DNA of 64,000 nucleotides from an uncultured Halocynthiibacter sp. (GCA_947503035.1 CANNCD010000001.1:682001-746000), one strand, 5' to 3'; counted from the first letter of the stretch, positions 9,901-18,567 are shown. Notes: generated by a model from the sequence alone, not told the origin. Program-made: numbers and translations.

Positions 9901-10043
9901 GTGACTTTGGCGAGGTAAATATTGCCAGCAAGCTGACGTTTGTTTTCAGATTCAAAGTCGAATTCCTCAACCTTGTTTCCGTCGACCACCACAACGCGCG
10001 TTTCCTCGGCGTGGGTGGCATCGATAAGCATCTTTTTAGCCAT
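6996..10043 (-). CDS. rne: ribonuclease E (Rne/Rng family)
   Basis: The endoribonuclease that starts mRNA turnover and processes rRNA and tRNA; core of the degradosome. It has 1015 residues. The S1 RNA-binding domain (about 36-100) is interrupted by an Ala/Glu/Thr/Asp-rich insert of roughly 200 residues (105-315) that also holds an SR-repeat (111-124); the S1 fold resumes at about 318. Catalytic-domain landmarks are Asp530 (VAVDVNSG) and Asp573 (VIDFID); the zinc-link is CAHCHGTG (631-638). After about residue 740 there is a disordered scaffold arm with a tract of about nine arginines (769-778) and a duplicated KPKRKRAPRKTAAQKAAEAE unit. The end of the arm (PKRKGWWSLK) is a likely partner-binding peptide. 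The insert inside S1 is a known feature of alphaproteobacterial RNase E. Confidence 0.96.
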   Translation of the reverse strand: MAKKMLIDATHAEETRVVVVDGNKVEEFDFESENKRQLAGNIYLAKVTRVEPSLQAAFVDYGGNRHGFLAFSEIHPDYYQIPVADREALMAEERAYAKAQQEEDENPQPRKRRSRSRSRSRSRATDVASKDAVATEEVATVVETETTAIAGMDVMDVADADATTSTLVDDAPVATDAPATETTDTAPDAAPTETDATDAPATEDAPLVGTDVTPTEAEAEATETAEAAPAEAPVAAETAETPVAEATVDAAAITTAEPETTEADTAKETPSDEDGDDEDDAPLEATEKDDTIESVADDDVTEEIRRPRKPRAKRYKIQEVIKVRQILLVQVVKEERGNKGAALTTYLSLAGRYCVLMPNTARGGGISRKITNAADRKKLKQIATEIDVPEGAGLIVRTAGAARTKAEIKRDYEYLQRMWEQIRELTLKSVAPAQIYEEGDLIKRSIRDLYNSDIDEVFVEGENGYRTAKDFMKMIMPSHAKNVKRYREQMPLFARFQVESYLSGMLNPTVQLKSGGYIVIDVTEALVAVDVNSGRATKEGSIEDTAVKTNLEAAEEVARQVRLRDLAGLIVIDFIDMEDRRNNAAVEKRMKDKLKTDRARIQVGRISGFGLMEMSRQRLRPGIIEATTQPCAHCHGTGLIRSDENLALSILRQIEEEGVRGRTREVLLTAPLSIVNYLINNKREHIANIEARYRLSVRVECDMHMTVPDFTIEKFKTATRKVNVVASSVVSGDVSMMDDIDEAIEVEEDETVEAEAPTETVDGEEQPKKRRRRRRRRRGGRNRNVDADGNEIPSEEGAEASDAGETAPENADEADANTDAPAAEAEASEEAPAKPKRKRAPRKTAAQKAAEAEAAAAETTDAPAEADADATAEEAPAKPKRKRAPRKTAAQKAAEAEAAAAEAGETAETEAAPVKKPRKRTTKKKVETEAVAAPEAETVTEAPAETVAEAPAEAVAEAVVETPVEVVAEPAPQGDVAVAEAPVETAAPVAEPVAEPAQADDAPAKPKRKGWWSLK
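7342..7427 (-). repeat. 86-bp direct repeat inside rne, copy 2
   Basis: This segment is nearly identical to 7474-7559 at an exact offset of 132 bases. It encodes one copy of the APAKPKRKRAPRKTAAQK / AAEAEAAAAE unit in the disordered arm of RNase E. The near identity at DNA level suggests recent duplication or gene conversion. Such repeats are prone to slippage, so copy number may vary between strains. Confidence 0.85.
7474..7559 (-). repeat. 86-bp direct repeat inside rne, copy 1
   Basis: Partner of the repeat at 7342-7427, separated by 46 bases encoding an acidic spacer. Each copy places a lysine/arginine cluster next to an alanine/glutamate helix, a layout used for RNA or protein contacts in RNase E tails. 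Confidence 0.85.
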
Positions 10044-10430
10044 GTTTTCTCATTGCACCCGCGCGAAATCGGTTGCCGCAAACGGTTAAACGTCAATGCG
10101 GGGTGTTTCTTTGGGGCGATGGGGGACGCGGGACGTGCGCCGACAGTTGACCCAAAGGCCCCCGTCTGTATCTGCTCGTCTCTTTCGCGTGTCATCGCGG
10201 TTTCTCCGGCACTTAGCTGTGCCTTTTGTTGTGGGCCCGGGCCGGCAATGCGGCCTCTCGGGTAGAATTCGGGTTCTAAAACCCCCTAGCGGTCTATTTT
10301 CGGGCTCGGGTCTGGCCCGCGGCACAATCGAAAATAGAGAAACTTGTGGCACTACCCCGAAACAACGTCATCGAAACGACGGCTCAGGTGGTTTGCCGTG
10401 TTGTTACATTAGGATGCATTGTGGATAAAA
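10044..10430 (-). promoter_or_regulatory. rne upstream leader region with hairpins
   Basis: This roughly 390-base stretch upstream of rne contains no convincing gene. It holds two structures that would form in a transcript: CTATTTTCG (10294-10302) paired with CGAAAATAG (10329-10337) over a GC-rich interior, and GGGTT-CTAA-AACCC (10271-10284). In enterobacteria the long rne 5' UTR folds into hairpins that RNase E itself cleaves for autoregulation; a similar role here is inference from position only. Confidence 0.45.
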
Positions 10431-10496
10431 TACAATGGGCAAAATGGTTAATGTGGAAAGTTGCGCGGAGATTGTCGTGAAAACCACCCCAAAGGT

Positions 10497-10943
10497 TCAA
10501 CGCAAGAGACATCGCCAGAGCCGAGCCAGCATCCCATCACGTGTTTCAGGAACGACTGGCGTGCCCTCACCCGATACCGGAACGGTCGGTTTGTCGTTCG
10601 CAAAGCTCGCCTCGTAGTCCGCGTATCGCCCTGGAAACAGGGTTTCATAGGATGGATCACTTATTCCCAGCACATCAACCACTAGCTCTATCTCATCGCC
10701 AAAGTCGAATTCGGACAGTATCACGTCAACGCAATTTAACGTCGTGCCATCTTGGGTAGATGCGCTGAGATCTGGCCATTGCAGATGTTCGGGAGCCCAG
10801 CCAGTCTGAGGAATCACATTTTCTCGAAACCGTTCAAATTCAGGGTTGGGAACAAAGGTCCCGCCCGCACAGCCCATCGGTGGGTCACCCTTTTCAAGTG
10901 CTGAACAGCCGATAACGACGCCGTCATGTGAAATACGAAACAT
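10497..10943 (-). CDS. hypothetical protein, 148 aa
   Basis: Not recognised. The product begins MFRISHDGVVIGCSALEKGDPPMGCAGG and is acidic, with a middle region 'SEFDFGDEIELVVDVLGI' likely to be beta. There is no signal peptide and no membrane segment. It stands alone between rne and dctD on the same strand. Composition is somewhat less GC-rich than its neighbours. A single-domain cytosolic protein of unknown role. Confidence 0.55.
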   Translation of the reverse strand: MFRISHDGVVIGCSALEKGDPPMGCAGGTFVPNPEFERFRENVIPQTGWAPEHLQWPDLSASTQDGTTLNCVDVILSEFDFGDEIELVVDVLGISDPSYETLFPGRYADYEASFANDKPTVPVSGEGTPVVPETRDGMLARLWRCLLR

Positions 10944-11042
10944 TTGCTTCCCTAGAATACTGACATCGGCGCCAGCGCCGTGTCGCTAGAATACGGCCAC
11001 TGTCAGAGAGCGAAACAATTCGGTCAACAGGTTGGGTGGATT

Positions 11043-11067
11043 GGCGGGGAACCGTTCATCCCCCGCC
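11043..11067. terminator. GC-rich hairpin downstream of dctD
   Basis: GGCGGGG (11043-11049) pairs with CCCCGCC (11061-11067) just beyond the dctD stop codon at 11078. There is no T-run, so this may be a transcript-end stabiliser rather than an intrinsic terminator. Confidence 0.4.
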
Positions 11068-11077
11068 ACCGGATAGG

Positions 11078-12409
11078 TTAAATATAATCCGCCCGCGCCA
11101 GACCGTATTTCGCCATCTTTTCGTTCAATGTCCGGCGTGGCAGGCAAAGTTCCTCCATCACGCTGACGATGGACCCTTTGTGGCGGCGCATGGTGTTGTC
11201 GATCAACATGCGTTCGAACGCTTCGACGTATTCCTTCAATGGCTTGCCCTCGGTGGTCATCACCGGTTGGACCTCATCATTGTCGGCCATCAACAGGGAT
11301 GCAATGGTGCCCGAGCCACGACGGTTTTGCAGAACCGCGCGCTCGGCGACATTGATCAACTGACGCACGTTGCCGGGCCATGGGGCCTGTAGCAATTGGG
11401 CGGCCTCTTGGGCGGTCACGGCGGGCGCGTCACAGCCATATTCATCGGCGAATTGTTCGGACAGTTTCGTGAAGAGGATCAAGGTGTCATCACCACGGGT
11501 GCGCAATGGCGGTGGTGTGATCCGCAGCGCGGCGAGACGATAGAACAGGTCAGACCGCAACACATCTTCGCAGGTTTTCCCCTGTTCCTGAAGGTTGGAA
11601 ATCGCCACGACGCGGGTCTCGGCGGGCGTGCCTTGGTCGTTGATATAAGTCAACAGACGCGCCTGAAGGGGTTCGCTTAGCGCTTCGATGTCTTCCAAAA
11701 CCAACGTGCCGCCACGGGCCTTTTCGATCAGGGGCTGTGTGCCGCCCTCTTCCATGGGGCCGAACAGACGACGCGAAAGTTCTTCTTCTTCGTATGCCGC
11801 ACAAGAGATCAGGCTGAACGGTTTGCCCGCCCGCGCCCCAACGGCATGCAACGCGTGTGCCACCAATGTCTTGCCGGTGCCGGTTTCGCCGTCGATCAAC
11901 ACGTGACCGTCCGCCTGCCCCAAATCCAAGATATCCTCGCGAAGGCGCTCCATCTCGGCGCTGGTCCCGATGAGTTTCTTCATCACGGCGGACCCATCGC
12001 CCAGTTCACGGCGCAGCTGGCGGTTGTCCAACATCAACCGACGATGGGCCGTCGCACGTTTACACAACGCGGTCATCTGATCGGGGTTAAACGGTTTTTC
12101 AAGGAAATCAAACGCACCCACGCGCATGGCCTCGACCGCCATGGGCACGTCGCCGTGACCGGTGATCATGATCACAGGCAGGCCGCTGTCGATGCTCATG
12201 AGTTTCTTAAGGAACGTCATCCCGTCCATCCCAGGCATGCGGATGTCGGAAATCACGATACCGGGGTAATCGGCGCCCACTTCGCGCAGGGCCTCTTCGG
12301 CGCTTGCGAATGTTTCTGTGTCAAATCCAGACAGGGCAAGCCACTGCCCGATGGACTGGCGCATGTCTTTTTCGTCGTCAACGATTGCGATCTTCATGGC
12401 TTTTGCCAT
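11078..12409 (-). CDS. dctD: DctD/NtrC-type response regulator lacking GAFTGA
   Basis: A 443-residue regulator with a receiver domain (phospho-acceptor in ISDIRMPGMDG, about residue 55), an AAA+ domain with Walker A GETGTGKT (about 174-181) and a Fis-type HTH at the C-terminus (CLPRRTLNEKM). The start at 12409 overlaps the end of the dctB region and has GAGG upstream. The loop that normally carries GAFTGA, which contacts sigma-54, is missing: after 'EEEELSRRLFG' the sequence reads PMEEGGTQPLIEKARGGTL. It therefore may not activate sigma-54 promoters, as is known for Rhodobacter NtrC. The paired kinase points to control of C4-dicarboxylate uptake, although no dctPQM genes are in the window. 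Confidence 0.85.
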   Translation of the reverse strand: MAKAMKIAIVDDEKDMRQSIGQWLALSGFDTETFASAEEALREVGADYPGIVISDIRMPGMDGMTFLKKLMSIDSGLPVIMITGHGDVPMAVEAMRVGAFDFLEKPFNPDQMTALCKRATAHRRLMLDNRQLRRELGDGSAVMKKLIGTSAEMERLREDILDLGQADGHVLIDGETGTGKTLVAHALHAVGARAGKPFSLISCAAYEEEELSRRLFGPMEEGGTQPLIEKARGGTLVLEDIEALSEPLQARLLTYINDQGTPAETRVVAISNLQEQGKTCEDVLRSDLFYRLAALRITPPPLRTRGDDTLILFTKLSEQFADEYGCDAPAVTAQEAAQLLQAPWPGNVRQLINVAERAVLQNRRGSGTIASLLMADNDEVQPVMTTEGKPLKEYVEAFERMLIDNTMRRHKGSIVSVMEELCLPRRTLNEKMAKYGLARADYI

Positions 12410-12417
12410 TGTTGGCC

Positions 12418-14196
12418 TCACTCTGCTGCTTCTTGCGTCTCATCATTTAATATAGGGAGCCGCATTTCAAATACAGCCCCGCCCGCCGTCGCGTTATGTG
12501 CGGTCAGGCGTCCCCCATGGTCGTTCACGATCCCCGAGGAAATGGCAAGCCCCAGCCCGACGCCCTCACCGGGGGCTTTGGTGGTGTAAAACGGTTCAAA
12601 CAGATCATCGAGCTGTTCGACACCGGGGCCATTATCGCGCACCGTGAGGGTCGCGTTTTCACCGGCAGTCAGCAACACCTCGATCCGTGGATTGCGGGCG
12701 TTTTTGGTGGCGTCCAATGCGTTGCGGAACAGGTTGATGATCACCTGTTCAACCCGCAACCGATCCCCCATCACACGCACGTTTTCGGGGGGCATTGTGG
12801 TGATGATTTCGACGCTGGATTGCTTCAATTGCGGCTCCATCATGGACAATGCCGATGACGTCGCGGCCCTTACATCAAAGGGTTCAAAGGCATCTCCGCC
12901 CTTGCGCGCATAGGATTTCAATTGCCGCGTGATCGCGCCCATCCGGTTGATCAAATCATCGATCCGTTGGAACGACGACAGAGCCTCGTCTGGACGTTTG
13001 CGTTCCAGCAAAAGACGCGCGCCGGCCAGATATGTTTTCATCGCCGCCAAGGGTTGGTTCAACTCGTGCGACACCCCCGCCGACATCTCGCCCAACACGG
13101 CCAATTTCGACGACTGGGCAAGGGTCTGTTCGGCCTCCTTTAGGGACTTTTGCACCTTTACGCGCTCGGCAATTTCCCGCTGGAGACGTGAATTCAACTG
13201 GCGAAGCTCTGCCGATTCCTGTTGGAACAGACGGCTTGCCGATCGCGCGCGCCGTGACAGAACGTAAAACGCCCCCGCCATAAGCAGGGCAAATCCCATG
13301 ATTTCAAGCGCCAGAACCCCGTTCACCTGTTCGCGCACGGGCGCATAGGTGGTAAATGACACGATCCGCCAGCCTTGGAATGGGATGCGCGCCTCGAGGC
13401 GGAACAGGGAGTTGCCCTGTAGATAGGCATCCACAGGAAGCACGCCAAACGTGCCGGTTGACCGCAACGCCCGCTCAATCGCGGCGGCGGGCGGTTCGAC
13501 GTTCAGGGCGACCTCTTCGGTCAGACCGCGCCATTTGGAGTCGGTCGACAGGATGATCTGCCCCTCACCGTCGGCCACGAACACCGTGTCGGCGATATCG
13601 GCCCAACGTTCCTCGAACTGGGCCAGATCGACCTGCACCACGATCACGCCGATGCCAAAACCTTGGGATTCCATGCGACGGGAATAGGTAAAGACGTTTC
13701 CGCCGGCCTCAGATTTATAGGATGAGAACACCGTGCCACGGGATCGGCGCGCGCTTGAAAATGACGGGTCTTCGCGCAGGTTTTCGCCCAAGATCGTGCG
13801 ATCCGTCGCACCCACCACATTGCCCCGTTCATCAAGCAACGTAAGCCCCGCCGCACCAATTTCATCCACATAGGACAACAGGCGGCTGCTGGTTTGGCGG
13901 TAATCTTCGGAATTCAATGCCCCGATCAAAACGGGGTCACGGGCCAACAACTGCGGGACAATCGCGCTTCGGCGCAGTTCGGACAACAGGTTACCGGAAT
14001 AAAGCGCAAGGCGCAGTTCGCTTCGGTTGCGGGTGCGTTCCGTGAACGAGTCCGTCAATACGATGTTGGTCACCCAAACGGTGGCAATCGCCGCCATAAC
14101 CAAGATCATGACGACGATACGAAGGCCCCATGACTGGCGCCCTACAAATGTTTCTGGTTGCGTCTCAAAGGACTCGGGATCTGATGACATGCCCAT
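12418..14196 (-). CDS. dctB: DctB-type C4-dicarboxylate sensor histidine kinase
   Basis: A 592-residue inner-membrane kinase. A membrane helix at about 25-47 is followed by a periplasmic sensor domain of some 240 residues (dCache-like by position), a second membrane helix near 295-315, a coiled coil, the H-box GEMSAGVSHELNQPLAAMK, and the ATPase part with NLFRNALDA (N-box), DNGPGV and GVGLGLAIS. DctB senses succinate, malate or fumarate together with the transporter and phosphorylates DctD. The stop lies nine bases before the dctD start, so the pair is one operon. Confidence 0.9.
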   Translation of the reverse strand: MGMSSDPESFETQPETFVGRQSWGLRIVVMILVMAAIATVWVTNIVLTDSFTERTRNRSELRLALYSGNLLSELRRSAIVPQLLARDPVLIGALNSEDYRQTSSRLLSYVDEIGAAGLTLLDERGNVVGATDRTILGENLREDPSFSSARRSRGTVFSSYKSEAGGNVFTYSRRMESQGFGIGVIVVQVDLAQFEERWADIADTVFVADGEGQIILSTDSKWRGLTEEVALNVEPPAAAIERALRSTGTFGVLPVDAYLQGNSLFRLEARIPFQGWRIVSFTTYAPVREQVNGVLALEIMGFALLMAGAFYVLSRRARSASRLFQQESAELRQLNSRLQREIAERVKVQKSLKEAEQTLAQSSKLAVLGEMSAGVSHELNQPLAAMKTYLAGARLLLERKRPDEALSSFQRIDDLINRMGAITRQLKSYARKGGDAFEPFDVRAATSSALSMMEPQLKQSSVEIITTMPPENVRVMGDRLRVEQVIINLFRNALDATKNARNPRIEVLLTAGENATLTVRDNGPGVEQLDDLFEPFYTTKAPGEGVGLGLAISSGIVNDHGGRLTAHNATAGGAVFEMRLPILNDETQEAAE

Positions 14197-14225
14197 AGGT
14201 TAGGCCGCCCTTCCCGTACCCACAA

Positions 14226-14894
14226 CTAGGCGGATACGACTTGATCCAGAACCGAGCGGAAAAACGCCACACCGTCCGTGCCACCGTGACCGGCGTCAAC
14301 CGCACGTTCAGGGTGGGGCATCATGCCAAGAACACGACGGTTTTCGGACAAGACACCGGCGATGTCGGCGTCAGAGCCGTTCGGGTTGTCGCCATAAGTG
14401 AACGCCACGCGATCTTCGCCCTGAAGCGCCGCGATGGTGTCTGCGTCGGCAGTAAAGTTGCCATCGTGGTGGGCAACCGGAACCGAGATCGACTGACCCT
14501 TTGCATAGCCATTGGTGAACACGCTGTCGGTGGTCGCAACGGTCAGATCAACATTCTTACAGATGTATTTCAGACCCGCATTGCGCAGCAACGCACCGGG
14601 CAAAAGACCAGTTTCAGTTAGGATTTGAAAGCCGTTACAGACCCCAAACACATAACCACCACGGTTCGCGTGGGCGACAACGGACTGACAGATCGGGGAT
14701 TGCGCCGCAATCGCACCACAGCGAAGATAGTCGCCAAAGCTAAAGCCACCAGGAACACCGACGAAATCGATGCCCGCGGGCAATTCTGTGTCCTTGTGCC
14801 AGACACGTTCTACATCTGCGCCTGCGTCCTGCAATGCAACGACAAGGTCGCGATCACAGTTAGAGCCCGGAAATTGGATAACCGCTGCGCGCAT
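14226..14894 (-). CDS. purQ: phosphoribosylformylglycinamidine synthase, glutaminase subunit
   Basis: PurQ supplies ammonia from glutamine for the fourth step of purine synthesis, in complex with PurS and PurL. The 222 residues contain the class I amidotransferase triad: Cys in [10 protein letters not shown] and His-Pro-Glu in MPHPERA. The N-terminal [16 protein letters not shown] is typical. Its start overlaps the purS stop by one base, so it is translationally coupled. The large PurL subunit is not in the window. Confidence 0.96.
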   Translation of the reverse strand: MRAAVIQFPGSNCDRDLVVALQDAGADVERVWHKDTELPAGIDFVGVPGGFSFGDYLRCGAIAAQSPICQSVVAHANRGGYVFGVCNGFQILTETGLLPGALLRNAGLKYICKNVDLTVATTDSVFTNGYAKGQSISVPVAHHDGNFTADADTIAALQGEDRVAFTYGDNPNGSDADIAGVLSENRRVLGMMPHPERAVDAGHGGTDGVAFFRSVLDQVVSA

Positions 14895-15133
14895 TATACG
14901 ATCTCCACCGTGTAGGATTCGATGACCATATTCGCCAAGAGTTTCTCACACATGGCGTTGACGGATGTCTTGGCTGCGACTTCGTCGGTTTCGGCTAGGT
15001 CAAGTTCGATGACTTTGCCTTGGCGCACGCCGTTGACCCCATCAAACCCAAGTGTGCCAAGCGCGTGACGCACGGCCTCACCTTGGGGGTCCAAAACACC
15101 GTTCTTAAGCATGACATGTACACGGGCTTTCAT
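14894..15133 (-). CDS. purS: phosphoribosylformylglycinamidine synthase subunit PurS
   Basis: A 79-residue protein that bridges PurL and PurQ in the three-part FGAM synthase found in alphaproteobacteria and Gram-positives. The sequence [30 protein letters not shown] is diagnostic. It sits between purC and purQ with overlapping or near-overlapping ends, which confirms the order purC-purS-purQ on the minus strand. Confidence 0.95.
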   Translation of the reverse strand: MKARVHVMLKNGVLDPQGEAVRHALGTLGFDGVNGVRQGKVIELDLAETDEVAAKTSVNAMCEKLLANMVIESYTVEIV

Positions 15134-15144
15134 GGGATCGTCCT

Positions 15145-15906
15145 TTAGTTGATCAAAGTTGGTTTGGTTGGCTGGGTTACGTTAACTTGCAAGATGCCAA
15201 GCCGTTGCGCAACCTCAGTATAAGCATCGGCAAGATCGCCAAGATCGTGACGGAACACGTCTTTGTCGAGCTTCTTGCCGGATTGAATGTCCCACAGACG
15301 ACAGCTATCGGGGCTGATCTCATCTGCGATGACCAAACGTTGGAAGTCCCCTTCGACAACGCGGCCAATTTCAATTTTAAAGTCGACCAATTTGATGCCA
15401 ACGCCATACATGACGCCAGACAAATAGTCGTTCACCCGAAGCGCAAGCGCGATGATATCGTCAAGCTCTTGCTGGGCCGCCCATCCAAAGGCGATGATAT
15501 ATTCTTCGGGGACCAATGGATCACCCAGATCGTCGTTCTTATACGAGAACTCAACAATCGGACGGGGCAATTTGGTGCCCTCTTCGATCCCCAGACGTTT
15601 GGCCATGCTGCCCGCGGCCACATTGCGCACGATCACCTCAAGCGGGATAATGTCACATTGGCGGATCAGCTGTTCGCGCATATTCAACCGTTTCAGGAAA
15701 TGCGTCGGAATGCCAAGATGTTCGAGACCGGTCATGAAAAATTCGGACATGCGGTTGTTCAACACGCCTTTGCCGTCGATCACGTCCTTCTTTTCCGCAT
15801 TATTGGCGGTGGCGTCGTCCTTAAAATATTGCACAAAGGTGCCTGGCTCTGTCCCCTCATAGAGGATCTTAGCCTTGCCTTCGTATACCATTTTGCGACG
15901 TGCCAT
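15145..15906 (-). CDS. purC: phosphoribosylaminoimidazole-succinocarboxamide synthase
   Basis: SAICAR synthetase joins aspartate to CAIR with ATP in purine synthesis. At 253 residues it has family length. The N-terminal [11 protein letters not shown] and the motif DFKIEIGR followed by '[12 protein letters not shown]' are characteristic PurC signatures. First gene of the purC-purS-purQ operon and divergent from the DUF1476 gene, with about 160 bases of promoter between them. Confidence 0.96.
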   Translation of the reverse strand: MARRKMVYEGKAKILYEGTEPGTFVQYFKDDATANNAEKKDVIDGKGVLNNRMSEFFMTGLEHLGIPTHFLKRLNMREQLIRQCDIIPLEVIVRNVAAGSMAKRLGIEEGTKLPRPIVEFSYKNDDLGDPLVPEEYIIAFGWAAQQELDDIIALALRVNDYLSGVMYGVGIKLVDFKIEIGRVVEGDFQRLVIADEISPDSCRLWDIQSGKKLDKDVFRHDLGDLADAYTEVAQRLGILQVNVTQPTKPTLIN

Positions 15907-16068
15907 TGGCGTTCCGATCTTCGAGTAAGCAAGAGTGAGTCCCGCCTGTTACCGCGCTCTTTAAGGCAAGCGAAGGTTTGCCGCAAGAACACCAAGCCCC
16001 CTTGTGTAAAATCACTTGTGCCCCCACATTAGAAAATGAAACGAAAAACTTTACTCAGTGAGGACACT

Positions 16069-16383
16069 ATGACCACTTTTGACGATCGCGAAAACGCATT
16101 CGAAGCCAAATTCGCCCACGACGCCGACATGCAATTCAAAGCCCAAGCGCGTGCCAACAAATTGGCCGGTATCTGGGCCGCTGGCCTGTTGGGTAAGACC
16201 GGTGACGACGTTGACGCCTATGCGCGCGAAGTGATTGCCTCCGACTTTGAAGAAGCCGGCATCGAAGATGTTGTCCGCAAATTGTCCGGCGATCTGGGTG
16301 GTCTTGCCACGGATGAAACCATCCGCGCGAAATTGGCCGAGACCTTGATCGAGGCAAAAGCACAGCTTGCATCAGGCGAGTAA
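16069..16383 (+). CDS. DUF1476 F1-ATPase inhibitor (zeta subunit)
   Basis: A 104-residue helical protein of the DUF1476 family. In Paracoccus the family member is the zeta subunit, which blocks ATP hydrolysis by the F1-ATPase with an N-terminal inhibitory segment. The N-terminus MTTFDDRENAFEAKFAHD matches the family. The start at 16069 has AGGAC upstream; an in-frame ATG at 16036 lacks support. The other ATP synthase genes are not nearby, which is usual. A strong terminator follows at 16431. Confidence 0.92.
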   Translation: MTTFDDRENAFEAKFAHDADMQFKAQARANKLAGIWAAGLLGKTGDDVDAYAREVIASDFEEAGIEDVVRKLSGDLGGLATDETIRAKLAETLIEAKAQLASGE

Positions 16384-16430
16384 TATATAATTTAATTCAA
16401 TAAATTACGATCTATTGTTAAAGTGATCAC

Positions 16431-16462
16431 AATGGCGCATCCCTACCGGTGCGCCATTTTTT
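16431..16462 (+). terminator. rho-independent terminator after DUF1476 gene
   Basis: AATGGCGCA (16431-16439) pairs perfectly with TGCGCCATT (16450-16458) across a ten-base loop and is followed by a T run. It ends the DUF1476 transcript before the mprF-like gene. Confidence 0.9.
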
Positions 16463-16535
16463 GTTTGCATTTTATCTGTTAAAGATAGGTAAGGTTTCGC
16501 CCCCCATAGTCCTCCCAAGTGGGAAAGGGGTGACT

Positions 16536-18566
16536 ATGGGATTTGATCTTGGGGGGCGTGCACCGACACGCAAGGTTGGGGCACGGGCTGTGCCGCAAAC
16601 GGCTGTGGAGAATGCATCGGGGTTTGGCGGTCATGCGGCGCGTCAGTTGGCAAAACAGGCCATTCCAATCGGGTTGACCTTTGTGGTGCTGGCCCTGTTT
16701 GCCGATCAATTCGCAACCCTTGATCGTGCGGCCATTTGGGACGCAATTTTAAATGTCTCCGCATTTCAATGGACCCTCGCAACATTCGCCACAATCGGAA
16801 GTTTTTGGGCCCTTGGGCGCTATGACGCCGTATTGCACCGCCATCTCGAGACCGGCGTGGACCGCACATCTGCCCTTCGATCAGGAATCACCGCGATTGC
16901 CGTGTCCCAGACCTTGGGCTTTGGTTTGGTCACCGGCGCGCTGGCCCGTTGGCGCATGGTGCCGTCCCTGACAATCTGGCAGGCCACGCGGGTGTCGGCG
17001 GTGGTCGCGGCGTCGTTCTTGGGCGGCTGGGCCGTGGTTGTTGCCAGCTGTGTTTTGATCTTTGGCCTGCCAACCGGTGGCCTGTCGGCTGGGGTCGCGG
17101 CGCTCGCCCTGCTCCCGATTATCGTGGCGATGGGCGCGGTTGTCGCGTCATTGCTCTGGTCGACGGTTTCGGTTGGGCGGTGGCAATTGCGCCTGCCGTC
17201 GATCCAAACGATTTTCACCATCATCGGCCTTGCGGCGGCGGATACGCTCTGTGCGGCGCTGGCGCTCTATGTGCTGCTCCCGCCCGAGGTCGCCCTGCCC
17301 TTTGGCACGCTTTATGTGGCGTTTTTGCTGGCCTTTGGGTGTGCGATGATATCGGCCACGCCGGGGGGCGTCGGGTCATTCGAAATCTCGATGATCGCCC
17401 TGTTGCCGGTGGTGCCAATGGACACATTGGTGGGGGCAATCGTGGCCTATCGGATCATCTATTACGCGGTGCCGGCGGTTTTGGGCACGGTCGCCTTGGC
17501 CGTTGGGCCGCGCAACCACCATAAACGCGGCGCGGATATCGCGCTTGAACCCGTCGCGCCTGCGCTTGTCATGCCCCGCGCCATCGAAACCTTGATCAAG
17601 GGCGCACCACGGTCCGAGGCCCATTTCATCCGCCAAGGCGGCAAAGCCATCCTGTCGCGCAATGACGCCAGCCCCGATTGGATCACCGCGAAAACCGGTC
17701 AGGCGCTGGTGGCGATGGGCGACCCATTAACCGTGGGCAGTTATCGGTCGGCCATTGACATGTTAACCGCAGGGGCAGCGGCCCATAACCGATTGGCCTG
17801 TATATATAAATGCGGCGCACGCATGGCGGTGGCCGCACGGCGCGCAGGCCACATCGTCGCCCCCATCGCCCAAGAGGCATGGATCGATCCAGCGACGTTC
17901 ACGCTTGAATCCTCAAAACGGCGTCAGCTGCGCCGGAAACTGCGCAAGGCCAAGGACGTGGTGATCACCGCGAACCCGAAATCCATGCCATGGGCCGAGA
18001 TGCGCGAAATCCACGACCAATGGGTGGCGCGCCACGGCGGCGAGCGCGGCTTTTCCATGGGGCAATTCGATGAGACCTATGTCCGCCGCCAACAGGTGTT
18101 CTGCGCCTATGCCGACGACAGTTTGGTGGCATTCGTGACCTTTAACGCCAATGACGCGGAATGGGGGCTTGATCTGATGAGAAGCAGTGACGCCATGCCC
18201 GACGGCACCATGCACGCCCTTGTGGCCATGGCGATTGACTGCGCCGCGCTTGCCGGTGTTCCCCGCCTGAGCCTTGCGGCTGTTCCAAGCGCAATCCCCG
18301 AGGGGACTTGCAAGAAATCGCGCCTTATTGCCAAGGTCAGACCCCTGTTTGACGCCGCCACAGGGGCCGCCGGATTGGCCCAATTCAAGAGGAGCTTCGC
18401 CCCCAACTGGGAAACGCTTTATGTGGCGGCGCCGACGTGGTTTGCCCTGATCGCCGCCTGTTTCGACATTGGTCGTGCAATTCAGTCGCCGAATGCGACA
18501 TTAGAAAAAGACGTCAAACCATTGAAACAAATACATAAAGAGGTAAAGCGAAGTGTAATGCAATAA
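16536..18566 (+). CDS. MprF-like bifunctional aminoacyl-phosphatidylglycerol protein
   Basis: The N-terminal half of this 676-residue protein is a multi-helix membrane domain of the LPG synthase/flippase type, and the C-terminal half (from about residue 345) is a cytosolic DUF2156/GNAT-like synthase domain. MprF proteins transfer lysine or alanine from tRNA to phosphatidylglycerol and flip the product, lowering surface charge. The membrane part is shorter than in Staphylococcus MprF (about 840 residues overall), common for proteobacterial versions. The chosen start at 16536 (MGFDLGGRAP) follows a GGGGTG purine-rich site; an upstream ATG at 16449 overlaps the terminator and is unlikely. The amino acid used cannot be told from sequence. 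Confidence 0.85.
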   Translation: MGFDLGGRAPTRKVGARAVPQTAVENASGFGGHAARQLAKQAIPIGLTFVVLALFADQFATLDRAAIWDAILNVSAFQWTLATFATIGSFWALGRYDAVLHRHLETGVDRTSALRSGITAIAVSQTLGFGLVTGALARWRMVPSLTIWQATRVSAVVAASFLGGWAVVVASCVLIFGLPTGGLSAGVAALALLPIIVAMGAVVASLLWSTVSVGRWQLRLPSIQTIFTIIGLAAADTLCAALALYVLLPPEVALPFGTLYVAFLLAFGCAMISATPGGVGSFEISMIALLPVVPMDTLVGAIVAYRIIYYAVPAVLGTVALAVGPRNHHKRGADIALEPVAPALVMPRAIETLIKGAPRSEAHFIRQGGKAILSRNDASPDWITAKTGQALVAMGDPLTVGSYRSAIDMLTAGAAAHNRLACIYKCGARMAVAARRAGHIVAPIAQEAWIDPATFTLESSKRRQLRRKLRKAKDVVITANPKSMPWAEMREIHDQWVARHGGERGFSMGQFDETYVRRQQVFCAYADDSLVAFVTFNANDAEWGLDLMRSSDAMPDGTMHALVAMAIDCAALAGVPRLSLAAVPSAIPEGTCKKSRLIAKVRPLFDAATGAAGLAQFKRSFAPNWETLYVAAPTWFALIAACFDIGRAIQSPNATLEKDVKPLKQIHKEVKRSVMQ

Positions 18567-18567
18567 A

